From DATNIB01 sp035604685 (GTDB lineage Bacteria > Actinomycetota > Acidimicrobiia > Acidimicrobiales > RAAP-2): a stretch of 57,739 nt of DNA. The notes beneath the pieces are model-generated. The model saw nothing but the letters and a program-made list of their open reading frames with translations, was not told the DNA's origin and made no database searches. The position numbers and the translations under genes are program-made. Positions 25,533-34,611 of this stretch are shown piece after piece (the stretch's first letter is position 1; the number at the start of each line of letters is the position of its first letter). The stretch is taken from positions 1 to 57,739 of the forward strand of contig DATNIB010000046.1 of NCBI GenBank assembly GCA_035604685.1, in the 5' to 3' direction.

Positions 25533-26726
25533 GTGTCGAGATGTCGGACCTACCGCTACCTCCTTCAGCCGACGGGCCGCCAGTGCGCCGCCCTCGAGAC
25601 CCTGCTGGGGGTCCAGAGCGAGCTCTACAACGCCGCCTTGGAGGAACGCCGGGGCGCCTGGCAGTGGGAGCACCGCTCGGTCACCTTCTTCGACCAGTGT
25701 CGGGACCTGACCGGGCTGCGGGCCCTGCGGCCCGAGGTGCTGAGCTGCGGGGTCACCGTCTGCCGGGGAACCTTGCTTCGGCTGGACCGGGCCTTCGCCG
25801 CCTTCTACCGGCGTTGCCGGCAGGGCCAGCAACCGGGCTATCCGCGCTTCAAGTCGATGCTCCGCTTCGACTCGGTCCAGTGGGAGGACACCGACGGCTG
25901 GAAGCTCAAGACCGAACAGCGCCGGCTTGGCCCTGTTCGGGATCGGCCACGTGAAGGTGCATCTCCACCGCCCGATCCGCGGCACCCCCAAGGCCATCAC
26001 CGTGCGCCGGGAGGGGAGGCGGTGGTGGGTGAGCATCCGCTGCCTGGAGGTGCCGGCCACCCCCCTCTCCCCGACCGGCCGGGCGGTGGGCCTCGACCTC
26101 GGGGTCACCTGGCAGGTGGCCACCAGCGACGGTGTGCTCGTCGCCGCGGACCGTCCGCTCCGGCGCAGCGCCGAGCGGCTGGCCGAGGCCCAGCGAAACC
26201 TGGCCACCAAGCACCGGGGCTCGGGACACCGGGCCCGGGCGGCCGCCCGGGTGGGGGCCATCCATCGCCTGGTGGCCAACCAGCGCAAGGACGTGGCCCA
26301 CCAGCTGTCACGGGCGCTCGTCAACCACTACGACCTGATCGTCCATGAGGACCTGCGAACGGCCAACCTGGTGCGACGCCCCAAACCGAGAAAGGACGAG
26401 GACACCGGGACCTACCTGGCCAACGGGGCCCAGGCCAAGGGAGGTCTCAACCGCGCCATCCATGACGCCGGGTGGGGGCAGCTGCTGTCGTATCTCGCGT
26501 ACAAACTGGAAGAGACTGGTCGCGAGCTGATTGCGGTGGACCCCCGCTACACGTCGCTGCGCTGCTCGTCCTGCGGGCACGTCGAGGCGGCCAACCGGTG
26601 CTCCCAGGCCGTGTTCGATGCCTGGCCTGTGGTCATGAGGCCCAGGCCGACCTGAACGCGGCCTCAAACATCCTGTGGGCCGGTAGGGCCCAGCGGGGAC
26701 CCGTCCCCGTAGAGGGTCGAAACTGA
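25533..26726 (+). pseudogene. tnpB: TnpB (IS200/IS605 OrfB-type) with two frameshifts
   Basis: The protein is continuous only when read in three segments. From GTG 25533 the first frame encodes the N-terminal domain to about 25920. One surplus G in the ggcttggccctg stretch near 25924-25930 shifts it to the second frame (FGIGHVKVHLHRP onward), and one missing base near 26617 shifts it back for the C-terminus. The RuvC residues remain: Asp in GLDLGVTW, Glu in VHEDLR and Asp in AQADLNAASN. The zinc-finger pairs CSSC and CLAC remain too. There is no TnpA beside it. It is either a recent pseudogene or a sequencing artefact. Confidence 0.85.
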
Positions 26727-26838
26727 CCCACTACCCGTGCGCCAGGTTCGCGAGGCCCCCCCGGCCCCCTGAGCCTGGCCCTGCCGGCCCGGCCCGGCGC
26801 GGGACGTCGGCGGCCGGCCGGTCTGCGATCATTGGGGC

Positions 26839-27534
26839 ATGGCGGTCGACATCGATCGGGTGCTCATCGTCGACGACGAGCCCTACATCACGGACCTGCT
26901 GTCGGCCGGTCTGCGCTTCGAGGGCTTCGCTGTCGAGGTGGCGGCGACGGGCACCGAGGCCCTGCAGAAGGCCCGCACCACGCACCCCGACCTCGTCCTG
27001 CTCGACATCATGCTGCCGGACCTCGACGGCACGGAGGTCTGCCGCCGGCTGCGCGAGAGCGGGGACAAGGTCCCGGTCCTGTTCTTGACGGCGCGTGACG
27101 GCACCGAGGACAAGGTGGCGGGCCTGGCCATCGGCGACGACTACGTGACCAAGCCGTTCAGCCTGAGCGAGGTGGTGGCGCGCATCCGGGCCGTGCTGCG
27201 ACGCACCCGCAACGGCGACGACGCGACCGGCCGGTCGCTGCGGCTGGGTGACCTCGTGATGGACGTGGAGGGCCACGAGGTCTGGCGCCAGGGCGTGCCG
27301 ATCGAGCTCACGGCCACCGAGTTCAACCTGCTGCACTTCCTCTTGGAGAACCCCCGGCGGGTGGTGTCCAAGTCCGAGATCCTGGACAACGTCTGGGACT
27401 ACGGCTTCGAGGGCGACCCCAACATCGTCGAGACCTACATCAGCTACCTGCGCAAGAAGATCGACGAGTTCGACCCGCCGTTGATCCAGACCGTGCGCAG
27501 GGTGGGGTATGCCCTGCGCCTGCCGCGCACGTGA
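26839..27534 (+). CDS. OmpR/PhoB family response regulator
   Basis: This 231-residue two-component regulator has a receiver domain (residues 1-120) with acidic pocket D12-D13, phosphoacceptor D56 in LVLLDIMLPD, and the conserved Thr and Lys in LTARD and VTKPF. The C-terminal winged helix (about 130-231) has ELTATEFNLLHFLLENP and the closing VRRVGYAL. It overlaps the histidine kinase gene by 4 bp. The signal is unknown. Confidence 0.95.
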   Translation: MAVDIDRVLIVDDEPYITDLLSAGLRFEGFAVEVAATGTEALQKARTTHPDLVLLDIMLPDLDGTEVCRRLRESGDKVPVLFLTARDGTEDKVAGLAIGDDYVTKPFSLSEVVARIRAVLRRTRNGDDATGRSLRLGDLVMDVEGHEVWRQGVPIELTATEFNLLHFLLENPRRVVSKSEILDNVWDYGFEGDPNIVETYISYLRKKIDEFDPPLIQTVRRVGYALRLPRT

Positions 27535-29117
27535 TCGAGTGGCCGGGGGTCGTCCCCGGCGACCAGGAGCGGGTGCGGGCGCCCGTGCGGCTGCGCCGCC
27601 GACTCACCCTCACCATGGCGGCGCTCCTCATCGTGGCGCTCTCGACGGCCAGCATCGTGACCTACACCACGGTGCGCTCGTTCCTCCTCGGCCGCCTCGA
27701 CGCACAGCTCGACGTGGCCCAGCACGTGGCGTTCGTCTACCTCGCGGCCCAGGCGCGGGCGGGACACGTGCCGAGCGAGCGGGTGCTCGACAACCGCGTC
27801 AGCCCCGACGTCTACCTGCTGCTGGTGGGCGCCGACGGCTCGATCCTGCTCAATCGGCCGTCGGGGTCGACGATCCACCCCGATCCGCAGCCGGTCCTGC
27901 CGAGTGCGCTCCGGCCGTCATCGACGCCCCGGCAGCGGACCTTCGGGCGGCGCGGCGGCGTGTTCCGCCCCGAGCCCGACAGCTTCACGGTGGCCGCCCG
28001 CGGCGACCCCCTCGCCCAGTACCGGGCGGCCGCCCTGGTCGTGCCCCAGGGCGTGCTCGTGACCGCCGTGTCGCTGAATCCGACCAGCGCCACGCTCAAC
28101 CTCCTCGTCGACGTCGAGCTCGGCGCCTCGCTCGCCGTGCTGGTGGCGGTCTGCATCCTCGTCTTGTGGACCGTGCGGCGGGGGCTGCGGCCGCTCGAGG
28201 ACATGGCCCGGACCGCGGGGTCGATCGCGGCGGGTGACCTGCACCAGCGGGTCCCGGTGGACGACGGCCAGAGCGAGGTGGGCCGGCTCGGCCAGGCCCT
28301 CAACGTCATGCTGACCCGCATCGAGGCGGCCTTCTCGGAGAAGTCCGCCTCCGAGGCCCGCCTGCGCCAATTCGTGGCCGACGCCTCCCACGAGCTGCGC
28401 ACGCCGCTCACCTCCATCCGCGGCTACACCGAGCTTCTGCGCCGGGGAGCCTTCGCCGATGAGGAGAGCGTTCGGCGCGCGCTGTCACGGGTCGAGCGCG
28501 AAGCGATCCGCATGGGCACCCTCGTCGACGACCTGCTGCTGCTGGCGCGCCTCGACCAGGGCCGCCCGCTCGAACGGGTGCCGGTCGACCTGCGCAAGGT
28601 GGGCGCCGACGCGGTCGACGACGCCCGCGCCGTCGAGCCGCTGCGCCCGGTCGAGCTGGTGGCGCCCGACCCCGTGGTCGTGCTCGGCGACCCCGACCGG
28701 CTGGGGCAGGTGGCGCACAACCTGGTGCGCAACGCCCTGGCCCACACCCCGGCCGGCACGCCGGTGCGAGTCGACGTGGGCGTGAGCGGGGGGATGGGGC
28801 GGCTGTCGGTGAGCGATCGCGGCCCGGGGCTCGACGCCGAGGCGAGGGCGCGGGTGTTCGACCGCTTCTACCGGGGCGACGTGGCGCGCACCGGGGAGGG
28901 GACCGGGCTCGGGCTCGCCATCGTTCAGGCCATCGCCGAGGCGCTGTCGGGCACTGCCACGGTCCGCTCGTCACCGGGCGCCGGCGCCACCTTCAGCATC
29001 GAGCTCCCGCTCGGTCCACCGAAGGGGAGCCCACGCGGGGCCCCGACCGAGCTCGGGCGGGCGGGCGGGACCGAGCCCGCGCCGGATGCGGCGGGGCCGC
29101 GCCAGCTCACGAGCTGA
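27531..29117 (+). CDS. Sensor histidine kinase
   Basis: This 528-residue membrane kinase has two transmembrane helices (about residues 24-46 and 195-217) around an extracellular sensor loop of about 145 residues. After these come a HAMP domain, the H-box DASHELRTPLTSIRGYTELL, N-box VAHNLVRNALAHTP, and G-boxes SDRGPGLD and GEGTGLGLAIVQAIAEA with the F-box FDRFYRGD. GTG 27531 overlaps the regulator stop. It is the cognate partner of the regulator at 26839. The 3' end faces menF with a short convergent overlap. Confidence 0.95.
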   Translation: MIEWPGVVPGDQERVRAPVRLRRRLTLTMAALLIVALSTASIVTYTTVRSFLLGRLDAQLDVAQHVAFVYLAAQARAGHVPSERVLDNRVSPDVYLLLVGADGSILLNRPSGSTIHPDPQPVLPSALRPSSTPRQRTFGRRGGVFRPEPDSFTVAARGDPLAQYRAAALVVPQGVLVTAVSLNPTSATLNLLVDVELGASLAVLVAVCILVLWTVRRGLRPLEDMARTAGSIAAGDLHQRVPVDDGQSEVGRLGQALNVMLTRIEAAFSEKSASEARLRQFVADASHELRTPLTSIRGYTELLRRGAFADEESVRRALSRVEREAIRMGTLVDDLLLLARLDQGRPLERVPVDLRKVGADAVDDARAVEPLRPVELVAPDPVVVLGDPDRLGQVAHNLVRNALAHTPAGTPVRVDVGVSGGMGRLSVSDRGPGLDAEARARVFDRFYRGDVARTGEGTGLGLAIVQAIAEALSGTATVRSSPGAGATFSIELPLGPPKGSPRGAPTELGRAGGTEPAPDAAGPRQLTS

Positions 29118-30402
29118 GGAGCTCGCCCGACCCCGGGGCGACGGCCTCGAGGACGGGCCGGAGCTTCAAGGTGGTCTCGTCGAGCTCGGACTTGGGGTCG
29201 GACCCGGCCACGATCCCGCCCCCGCCCCAGAGGCGCACGCGGCCGTCACCGAGCAGGGCCGAGCGGATGCCGATGACCCAGTCGCCGTCGCCCGCCCGGT
29301 CGACCCAGCCGACCGGCCCGGCCCAGCAGTCCCGCGCCACGACCTCGGTCGAGCGGATGAACGCCTCGGCCGCTTCGTGGGGGAGCCCGCCGACCGCCGC
29401 CGTCGGGTGCAGCGCGGCCACCAGGGAGAGGACCGAGTCCGGCCCGGCGCCCGCTGGCCGCAGCCGGCCGACGATCCGGGTGCCCAGGTGGGCGACGGTG
29501 CGCAGGGGCACGAGCGACGGCGCCTCTGGGACCTCGAGCCGTTCGCAGCGGGTGGCGAGCACCGCCGCGATCTGCTCGACCACCAGCTGGTGCTCCTCGC
29601 GGTCCTTGGCCGAGGCGAGGAGGCGGCCCGACGCCTCGGCGTCCGAGGCGGCCGCGCCGTCCAGGCCCACCGTCCCGGCCAGCGGGTGCGACACGACGGC
29701 GTCACCCCGGCGCGACACGAGCAGCTCGGGCGAGGCGCCGACGAACCGCCCGTTCGGCACCGGCTGGACGAACGCCGTGCAGGAGGGCTCCTGGCGATGG
29801 AGCCGGCGGGCCACGTCGCCTGCGCCGGGGACGACCGGCAGCTCGAGCGTGAGGCAGCGGGCCAGCACGACCTTGGCCAGCCGGCCGGCGGCGATGGCCC
29901 GGACCGCGCTGGCCACCGCGTCCACGTGGCCGCGGGGGCTCGGATCGGCCCGCAGCGTGATTGCGTCGAGCTCGACCGCGCGGCGCGCCGGGGCGGGTGG
30001 AAACTGCGCGGCCACCCAGGTGGCCGAACAGACATCGGGCACTTGGGGGTCCCGGCCCACCGCGGTCACCCAGGCCCCCGCCGCGTCGCAGCCGTAGAGG
30101 AGGGCGGGGACGGTGAGCCGGCCCGGCGCGGCGCGGTCGTAGGGGAGGGCGCCCATCGCCAGCGGACCGGTGCCGGGCCGGCCGACGGCGTCGTCGGCGT
30201 CGATCGCTCCCAGCACGGCGCCGGCCGCGCCGGCCGCGTCGCCCACCAGGCCGTCGGCGAGGCCGACGGCGGCCGCCTCGCCCAGGCCCACCAGCGTCAA
30301 GGCCTCGCTCGAGTAGAGCGAGCCGGCCGCGCCGAGGAGGGTGAAGGGATCGAACGTGGCGCCCGCCTCGACGGGGCGGGTGCGCGCGCGGAGCCCGCTC
30401 AC
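29107..30402 (-). CDS. menF: Isochorismate synthase (menaquinone-type)
   Basis: This 431-residue chorismate-utilising enzyme converts chorismate to isochorismate. The C-terminal catalytic part carries KVVLARCLTLELP, FVGASPELLVSR, PLAGTV, HPTAAVGGLPHEAA and a final GGGGIVAGSDPKSELDET metal-binding block. The pairing with menG downstream of maoC supports a menaquinone rather than siderophore role. GTG 30402 overlaps the menG stop by 4 bp. Its end overlaps the convergent kinase gene by 11 bp. Confidence 0.88.
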   Translation of the reverse strand: MSGLRARTRPVEAGATFDPFTLLGAAGSLYSSEALTLVGLGEAAAVGLADGLVGDAAGAAGAVLGAIDADDAVGRPGTGPLAMGALPYDRAAPGRLTVPALLYGCDAAGAWVTAVGRDPQVPDVCSATWVAAQFPPAPARRAVELDAITLRADPSPRGHVDAVASAVRAIAAGRLAKVVLARCLTLELPVVPGAGDVARRLHRQEPSCTAFVQPVPNGRFVGASPELLVSRRGDAVVSHPLAGTVGLDGAAASDAEASGRLLASAKDREEHQLVVEQIAAVLATRCERLEVPEAPSLVPLRTVAHLGTRIVGRLRPAGAGPDSVLSLVAALHPTAAVGGLPHEAAEAFIRSTEVVARDCWAGPVGWVDRAGDGDWVIGIRSALLGDGRVRLWGGGGIVAGSDPKSELDETTLKLRPVLEAVAPGSGELLSS

Positions 30403-31160
30403 CGGCCCCGCCCCGTGGCGTCGGCCGGCAGCCCGGTGCGGGTGGCGGTGATCACCTGGCTCAGCCCGCCGTGCAGCAGTCGGCGACCGACCGTGGAAAA
30501 GCCACTCTGTTGGAGGAGTCGCCGCAGCCCCGCCTCGTCGGGCAGGTAGGCGACGGACCGGGGGAGGTAGCGGTAGGCGTCGCGGTCCGAGAGCAGGCCG
30601 CCGATCCGCGGCACCACGTGGTCGAACCAGAGCCCGAAGCCGAGCCGCAGGGGTCCGGGCTCTGGCTCTGCCACCTCGAGCAGCGCCACCCGCCCCCCGG
30701 GACGCAGCACGCGCGCCACCTCGGCCAGGGCGGCCGCCAGGTCGCGCAGGTTGCGCAGCGCGAAGCCGCTCACCACCCCGTCGACCGACCCGTCGGCGAT
30801 CGGCAGCAGCTCGGCGTCCGCCTGCACGGCGACCGGCGCCCCGCGCGCCCGTCCCCGGGCCAGCATCTCCCAGCTGAGGTCCACACCCACCACCCGGTGT
30901 CCGGCGCGGCGGGCCAGGCGGACGAGGTCGCCGGTCCCCGAGCCGAGATCGACGAGGCGCGAGCCGCTCGGCAGGGCCAGCGCGTCGAGGGTGCGGCGGC
31001 GCCACCGCTGGTCCAGTCCGCCGGTCATGACCCGGTTCACGAGGTCGTAGCGCGGCGCGATGGCGTCGAACATGTCTCGCACCGCGGCCCGCTTGGCGGC
31101 CCCGGTCGGCAGCGGGTCCACAACTGGTGGGGTGGCGGTCCGCGACCGGCGCGCCGTCAT
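30399..31160 (-). CDS. menG: Demethylmenaquinone methyltransferase
   Basis: This 253-residue SAM methyltransferase of the UbiE/MenG family performs the last step of menaquinone synthesis. Motif I is LVDLGSGTGDLVRLA; the family motifs FDAIAPRYDLVNRVMTGGLDQRWRR and SGFALRNLRDLAAALAEVARVLRPGG are clear. ATG 31160 lies 8 bp after the maoC stop. The gene order maoC-menG-menF implies one transcript. Confidence 0.92.
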   Translation of the reverse strand: MTARRSRTATPPVVDPLPTGAAKRAAVRDMFDAIAPRYDLVNRVMTGGLDQRWRRRTLDALALPSGSRLVDLGSGTGDLVRLARRAGHRVVGVDLSWEMLARGRARGAPVAVQADAELLPIADGSVDGVVSGFALRNLRDLAAALAEVARVLRPGGRVALLEVAEPEPGPLRLGFGLWFDHVVPRIGGLLSDRDAYRYLPRSVAYLPDEAGLRRLLQQSGFSTVGRRLLHGGLSQVITATRTGLPADATGRGR

Positions 31161-31168
31161 CGTGGCGC

Positions 31169-31621
31169 TCAGCGGTAGAAGCGGTAGACCACCTGGGCGG
31201 CGCAGGATGGCTTGGCGGCGTCCTTCACCTCGAGGACGACGTCGAGGGTGACCTGGACCCCGCCGGACACGTCCTCGACGCCGGCCAGCGTGGCGCCCAT
31301 ACGCAGCTCGGCGCCGACGGGCACCGGGGAGGGGAAGCGGACCTTGTTGGCCCCGTAGTTCACGCCCATCGACACCCCTTCGACTGCGAACACCTGGCCC
31401 ATCAGCGCGGGCACGAGGGACAGGGTCAGGTAGCCGTGGGCGATCGGACCGCCGAAGGGCCCGCTCTTGGCCCGTTCGGGGTCCACGTGGATCCACTGGT
31501 GGTCGCCGGTCGCGTCCGCGAACTGGTTGACCTGTTCCTGGGTGATCTGCCGCCAATCGCTGTAGCCGAGGTGCTGGCCGACAAGCGACTGCAGGTCATC
31601 GATCTTGGCGACGGTGGTCAT
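31169..31621 (-). CDS. MaoC-like (R)-specific enoyl-CoA hydratase
   Basis: This 150-residue hot-dog fold protein has the hydratase motif FADATGDHQWIHVDPERA (catalytic Asp and His) and AHGYLTLSL. Such enzymes hydrate enoyl-CoA thioesters. ATG 31621 is preceded by AAGGAG at 6 nt. It is first in the menaquinone operon, but the enzyme itself belongs to fatty-acid rather than quinone metabolism. Confidence 0.9.
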   Translation of the reverse strand: MTTVAKIDDLQSLVGQHLGYSDWRQITQEQVNQFADATGDHQWIHVDPERAKSGPFGGPIAHGYLTLSLVPALMGQVFAVEGVSMGVNYGANKVRFPSPVPVGAELRMGATLAGVEDVSGGVQVTLDVVLEVKDAAKPSCAAQVVYRFYR

Positions 31622-31663
31622 CGGGGCTCCTTGCGGGACGCGTCGAGGTCCCGGCTGCGCTTC

Positions 31664-31680
31664 GACGTTAGATCAACGTC
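31664..31680 (-). promoter_or_regulatory. Inverted repeat in maoC promoter
   Basis: GACGTT-N5-AACGTC overlaps a possible -10 (TAACGT on the minus strand), about 45 bp upstream of the maoC ATG. It looks like a dimeric repressor site, for example of a TetR-type fatty-acid regulator; no regulator gene is adjacent. Confidence 0.4.
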
Positions 31681-31711
31681 CCGGTCGCGCCCCAACCGGC
31701 CCCGCTCGACC

Positions 31712-32062
31712 TCATTTGAACCAGATGCGCTGGTAGTGGCGGCTTTGCGGATGGAGGAGCAGGACGATCAGCAGGATGGCGAAGGCCAGGACGAGGATCC
31801 CGTTCAGGTTGTGCTCGAAGGTGACGAAGGCGATGGCCTGGCCCACGACGTAGATGCTGGCGGCCACCACCGCCAGGCGGTACCCCCACTTGCGGTCGTT
31901 GGCGATCCCGTAGGCGCCGACCGCCGCCACGATGAGGATGAGCGGCAGCGCCGCACCGAGCGCCAGGTAGAAGAGGCTGAACGCGGCGTTGAGGTAACAG
32001 AAGAGCACTGCGCCCTGCAGCGTCTGGGGCTGGGCGGGATCGAAGAAACGGCGCGTCTGCAC
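31712..32062 (-). CDS. Small four-helix membrane protein
   Basis: This 116-residue protein has a polar N-terminus (about 15 residues), then about four hydrophobic helices and a basic C-terminal tail (HPQSRHYQRIWFK). GTG 32062 follows AGGATGAAA, a plausible ribosome-binding sequence. I do not recognise the family. It is divergent from the VIT gene and upstream of maoC, without evident functional link. Confidence 0.7.
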   Translation of the reverse strand: MQTRRFFDPAQPQTLQGAVLFCYLNAAFSLFYLALGAALPLILIVAAVGAYGIANDRKWGYRLAVVAASIYVVGQAIAFVTFEHNLNGILVLAFAILLIVLLLHPQSRHYQRIWFK

Positions 32063-32149
32063 GCTTTCATCCTGCCACGGGGTCCGGTGGAACCGGTCGC
32101 GTAGAGTGCGGGCAGCCCGGGGCGACCCGGCGCAGGCGGGAGCACACGG

Positions 32150-32863
32150 GTGAGCGACGCACCGAGGATCGAGCACCGGCACCGGGAGCTGCGCGGGGGC
32201 GCCGCGCGGGCGGCGGTCTTCGGGTTCAGCGACGGGCTGGTGACCAACGTCTCGTTGATCCTCGGCGTCGCCGGCGCCCACCCCGCGGGGTCCTTCGTGC
32301 GCCTGGCCGGGATCGCCGGCCTGGTGGCCGGCGCGTTCTCGATGTCTGCGGGGGAGTACGTGTCGATGCAGGCCCAGCGCGAGCTGTTCCAGCGCGAGCT
32401 CGACGTGGAGCGCCAGGCGATCCGCCAGAGCCCCGTCGAGGAGAAGGCGGAGCTCGTCCAGATCTACGAGCAGCGCGGCATCGACCCCGAGGTGGCGCGC
32501 GACCTGGTGGACGAGGTCATGCAGGATCCCGAGCTCGCCCTCGAGACCCACGCCCGCGAGGAGCTCGGCATCGACCCCCACGCGCTCGGCGTGCCCCTCC
32601 AGGCCGCCGGGTCCTCCTTCGGGACGTTCGCGGCCGGGGCCTTCGTCCCGCTGCTGCCCTGGCTGATCACGTCGGGGAATGCGGCGATCGTCGCCTCGAT
32701 AGCCGCCGCGGCGGTGGCCGCGGTGGCGACGGGGGCGCTGCTCGGCACCCTGAGCGGTCGATCGATGTGGCGCACCGCGCTACGCCAGCTGGCCATCGGG
32801 GTGGTGGCGGCCGGCGTCACCTTTGGTATCGGCCGTCTGGTCGGGTTGGGCACCGGGCACTGA
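32150..32863 (+). CDS. VIT1/CCC1 family iron/manganese transporter-like protein
   Basis: This 237-residue protein belongs to the vacuolar-iron-transporter family. It has the FGFSDGLVTNVSLILG helix 1 motif, MSAGEYVSMQAQRELFQREL leading into the soluble metal-binding helical insert (about residues 75-140, rich in Glu), and three C-terminal helices. Bacterial members export or detoxify Fe2+ or Mn2+, or are membrane ferritin-like. A GGGAG lies before GTG 32150, and a TAGAGT -10-like box at 32102 gives a leader of about 36 nt. Confidence 0.85.
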   Translation: MSDAPRIEHRHRELRGGAARAAVFGFSDGLVTNVSLILGVAGAHPAGSFVRLAGIAGLVAGAFSMSAGEYVSMQAQRELFQRELDVERQAIRQSPVEEKAELVQIYEQRGIDPEVARDLVDEVMQDPELALETHAREELGIDPHALGVPLQAAGSSFGTFAAGAFVPLLPWLITSGNAAIVASIAAAAVAAVATGALLGTLSGRSMWRTALRQLAIGVVAAGVTFGIGRLVGLGTGH

Positions 32864-32878
32864 GCGCGGCGCCCGCGT

Positions 32879-33814
32879 TCAGCGGGGCTCGAGGCGGGCG
32901 ACGTAGCTGCGGTCGGCGTGGTCGACCCGGAAGCCGAGCGAGCGGTACAGGGCGACCGCGGCGCCGTTCGCCGCGTCGACGTAGAGCATCCCGGTCTGCG
33001 CGCCGGCGCGGGCTAACCAGTCGAGGCCGGCCACCGTCAGGCGCCGGCCGAGGCCCCGCCGTTGCGATCGCGGATCGACGGAGATGACGTAGATCTCACC
33101 GACGACGGATGCCCCGTCGCGATGAACCTTCGTCCAGCACGAACCGATGATCCGTCCGTCCTCCTCGGCGATGAGAAAGCCGGTGGGATCGAACCACGCC
33201 TCGGACTCGCGCGCCGCCAGTGTCGCCTCGTCCCAGGCGCCCTGCTCGGGGTGATCGGCGAAGGCGCGCGCGTTCACCGCCAACCACGCGGCCTCGTCGA
33301 TCCCGGGCACAAAGGCGCGCACCGGCAACGCCCCGAGTTCGTCGGTCGCGGCGATCGGCAGGTCCACCCGCAACTGGAGCAGCTCGCGCTCTGGGTCAAA
33401 GCCGAGTGAGCGCGCCGCCGCATCGTCCTCCGGAGTGGCCTGCGCCACCCAGTAGCGCAGGATGCCGCCGCCGCGCCGCTGCACCTCGCGACGTGCCCCG
33501 GCGACGAGGAGGCGGCGCGGGTCGTCCCCCCCGAGAAGGTGCGTGGCGCGGTGGGCCGGATGGACGACGACCTCGAGCCCGAACCCGTCGGACGCGGGGG
33601 CGAGGAGCGCCAGCCCGACGAGGGTGTCGGGACCGTCCGGGGTGGGCCCTCGCAGCAAGAGCGCGAGGAACGGCCCCTTGCCGCGCAGCGCGAGTCGTTT
33701 CTGCTCGCCGAGCGGCTGGTGGTCGTCGGACCGGTGGGCCGCGTCGAGCAGGGCCTGGAGCTCGACCGCGTCGGGCGGCGGTGCCTCCAGGACCTCGATC
33801 GAGTGCGCTGACAC
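32879..33814 (-). CDS. mshD: Mycothiol synthase (GNAT acetyltransferase)
   Basis: This 311-residue protein of two tandem GNAT domains catalyses the last step of mycothiol synthesis, acetylating Cys-GlcN-Ins. The C-terminal catalytic domain contains the MshD hallmarks NARAFADHPEQGAWD, FDPTGFLIAEEDG and the acetyl-CoA pyrophosphate loop SQRRGLGRRLT. The N-terminal domain is degenerate, as in the family. GTG 33814 is supported by a -10 box at leaderless spacing. It is divergent from nth. Confidence 0.93.
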   Translation of the reverse strand: MSAHSIEVLEAPPPDAVELQALLDAAHRSDDHQPLGEQKRLALRGKGPFLALLLRGPTPDGPDTLVGLALLAPASDGFGLEVVVHPAHRATHLLGGDDPRRLLVAGARREVQRRGGGILRYWVAQATPEDDAAARSLGFDPERELLQLRVDLPIAATDELGALPVRAFVPGIDEAAWLAVNARAFADHPEQGAWDEATLAARESEAWFDPTGFLIAEEDGRIIGSCWTKVHRDGASVVGEIYVISVDPRSQRRGLGRRLTVAGLDWLARAGAQTGMLYVDAANGAAVALYRSLGFRVDHADRSYVARLEPR

Positions 33815-33821
33815 GTTCGGC

Positions 33822-33827
33822 AGGCTA
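33822..33827 (-). promoter_or_regulatory. -10 box for leaderless mshD
   Basis: On the minus strand TAGCCT ends 7 nt before the mshD GTG. No ribosome-binding sequence intervenes. Confidence 0.55.
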
Positions 33828-33861
33828 ACGGTGTCGCCGGTCCCGGTAGCGTGCCCAGGCG

Positions 33862-33888
33862 ATGTCCCGCCCAACTCTTCGGCCATGA
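33862..33888 (+). CDS. Possible 8-codon leader peptide before nth
   Basis: ATG 33862 lies 9 nt after TAGCGT (33847-33852), the spacing of other near-leaderless genes here. It encodes MSRPTLRP and its TGA (33886-33888) overlaps the nth ATG (33885) as ATGA. This would couple nth translation to a leaderless mini-gene. It rests on spacing alone. Confidence 0.3.
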   Translation: MSRPTLRP

Positions 33889-34586
33889 CGGCCCCGCGTG
33901 GGGCCCGCCAGCGGGCGCCGCTCGTCGTCGAGCGGCTGGCCGCCGAGTACCGCGGCTCGGCCCGGGAACTGTGCGCCTTGGGCTTCGCCACTCCGTTCCA
34001 ACTGCTGGCGGCGACCATCCTGTCCGCCCAGACGACCGATGCCCGCGTCAACCTGGTGACCCCGGTGCTCTTCGACCGGTTCCCGGGACCCGCCGACCTG
34101 GCTCGGGCCGACCTGTTGGAGGTCGAGGAGATCATCCACTCGACGGGCTTCTTCCGCGCCAAGGCCAAGAGCCTGGTCGGCATGGCCCAGGCGCTGGTCG
34201 AGCGGTTCGGCGGCGAGGTGCCGACCGAGATGACGGATCTCGTCACGGTCCCGGGCGTCGGGCGAAAGACGGCCAACGTGGTCCGCAGCGTGGCGTTCGA
34301 CCTGCCCGGGCTCCCCGTCGACACCCACGTGGGCCGCCTGACGCGTCGCCTGGGGCTCACCAAGGCCACCGATCCGGTGCAGGTGGAGAAAGAGGTGTGC
34401 ACCCTGGTCCCGGAGACGGAATGGGGAGCGCTCAGTCTGCGGCTCATCCTGCACGGGCGGGCGGTCTGCACGGCGCGCGCGCCGAGGTGTGATCGCTGCG
34501 TGCTGGCCGACCTCTGTCCCTCGGCCGGCCGCCTCGGACCCGTCCGGGCGGCACCCACCCGGCGGGCGCCCAGGGCCCAGACCTGA
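33885..34586 (+). CDS. nth: Endonuclease III
   Basis: This 233-residue bifunctional DNA glycosylase/AP lyase acts on oxidised pyrimidines. The helix-hairpin-helix VPGVGRKTANVV contains the catalytic lysine. The activating aspartate is in VDTHVGRL. The C-terminal C-x6-C-x2-C-x5-C (CTARAPRCDRCVLADLC) binds a 4Fe-4S cluster. ATG 33885 is the first in-frame start in a conserved position. Divergent from mshD with closely placed promoters. Confidence 0.95.
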   Translation: MTAPRGARQRAPLVVERLAAEYRGSARELCALGFATPFQLLAATILSAQTTDARVNLVTPVLFDRFPGPADLARADLLEVEEIIHSTGFFRAKAKSLVGMAQALVERFGGEVPTEMTDLVTVPGVGRKTANVVRSVAFDLPGLPVDTHVGRLTRRLGLTKATDPVQVEKEVCTLVPETEWGALSLRLILHGRAVCTARAPRCDRCVLADLCPSAGRLGPVRAAPTRRAPRAQT

Positions 34587-34611
34587 GGACTCCCGGTACT
34601 ACTCGGGGTGC

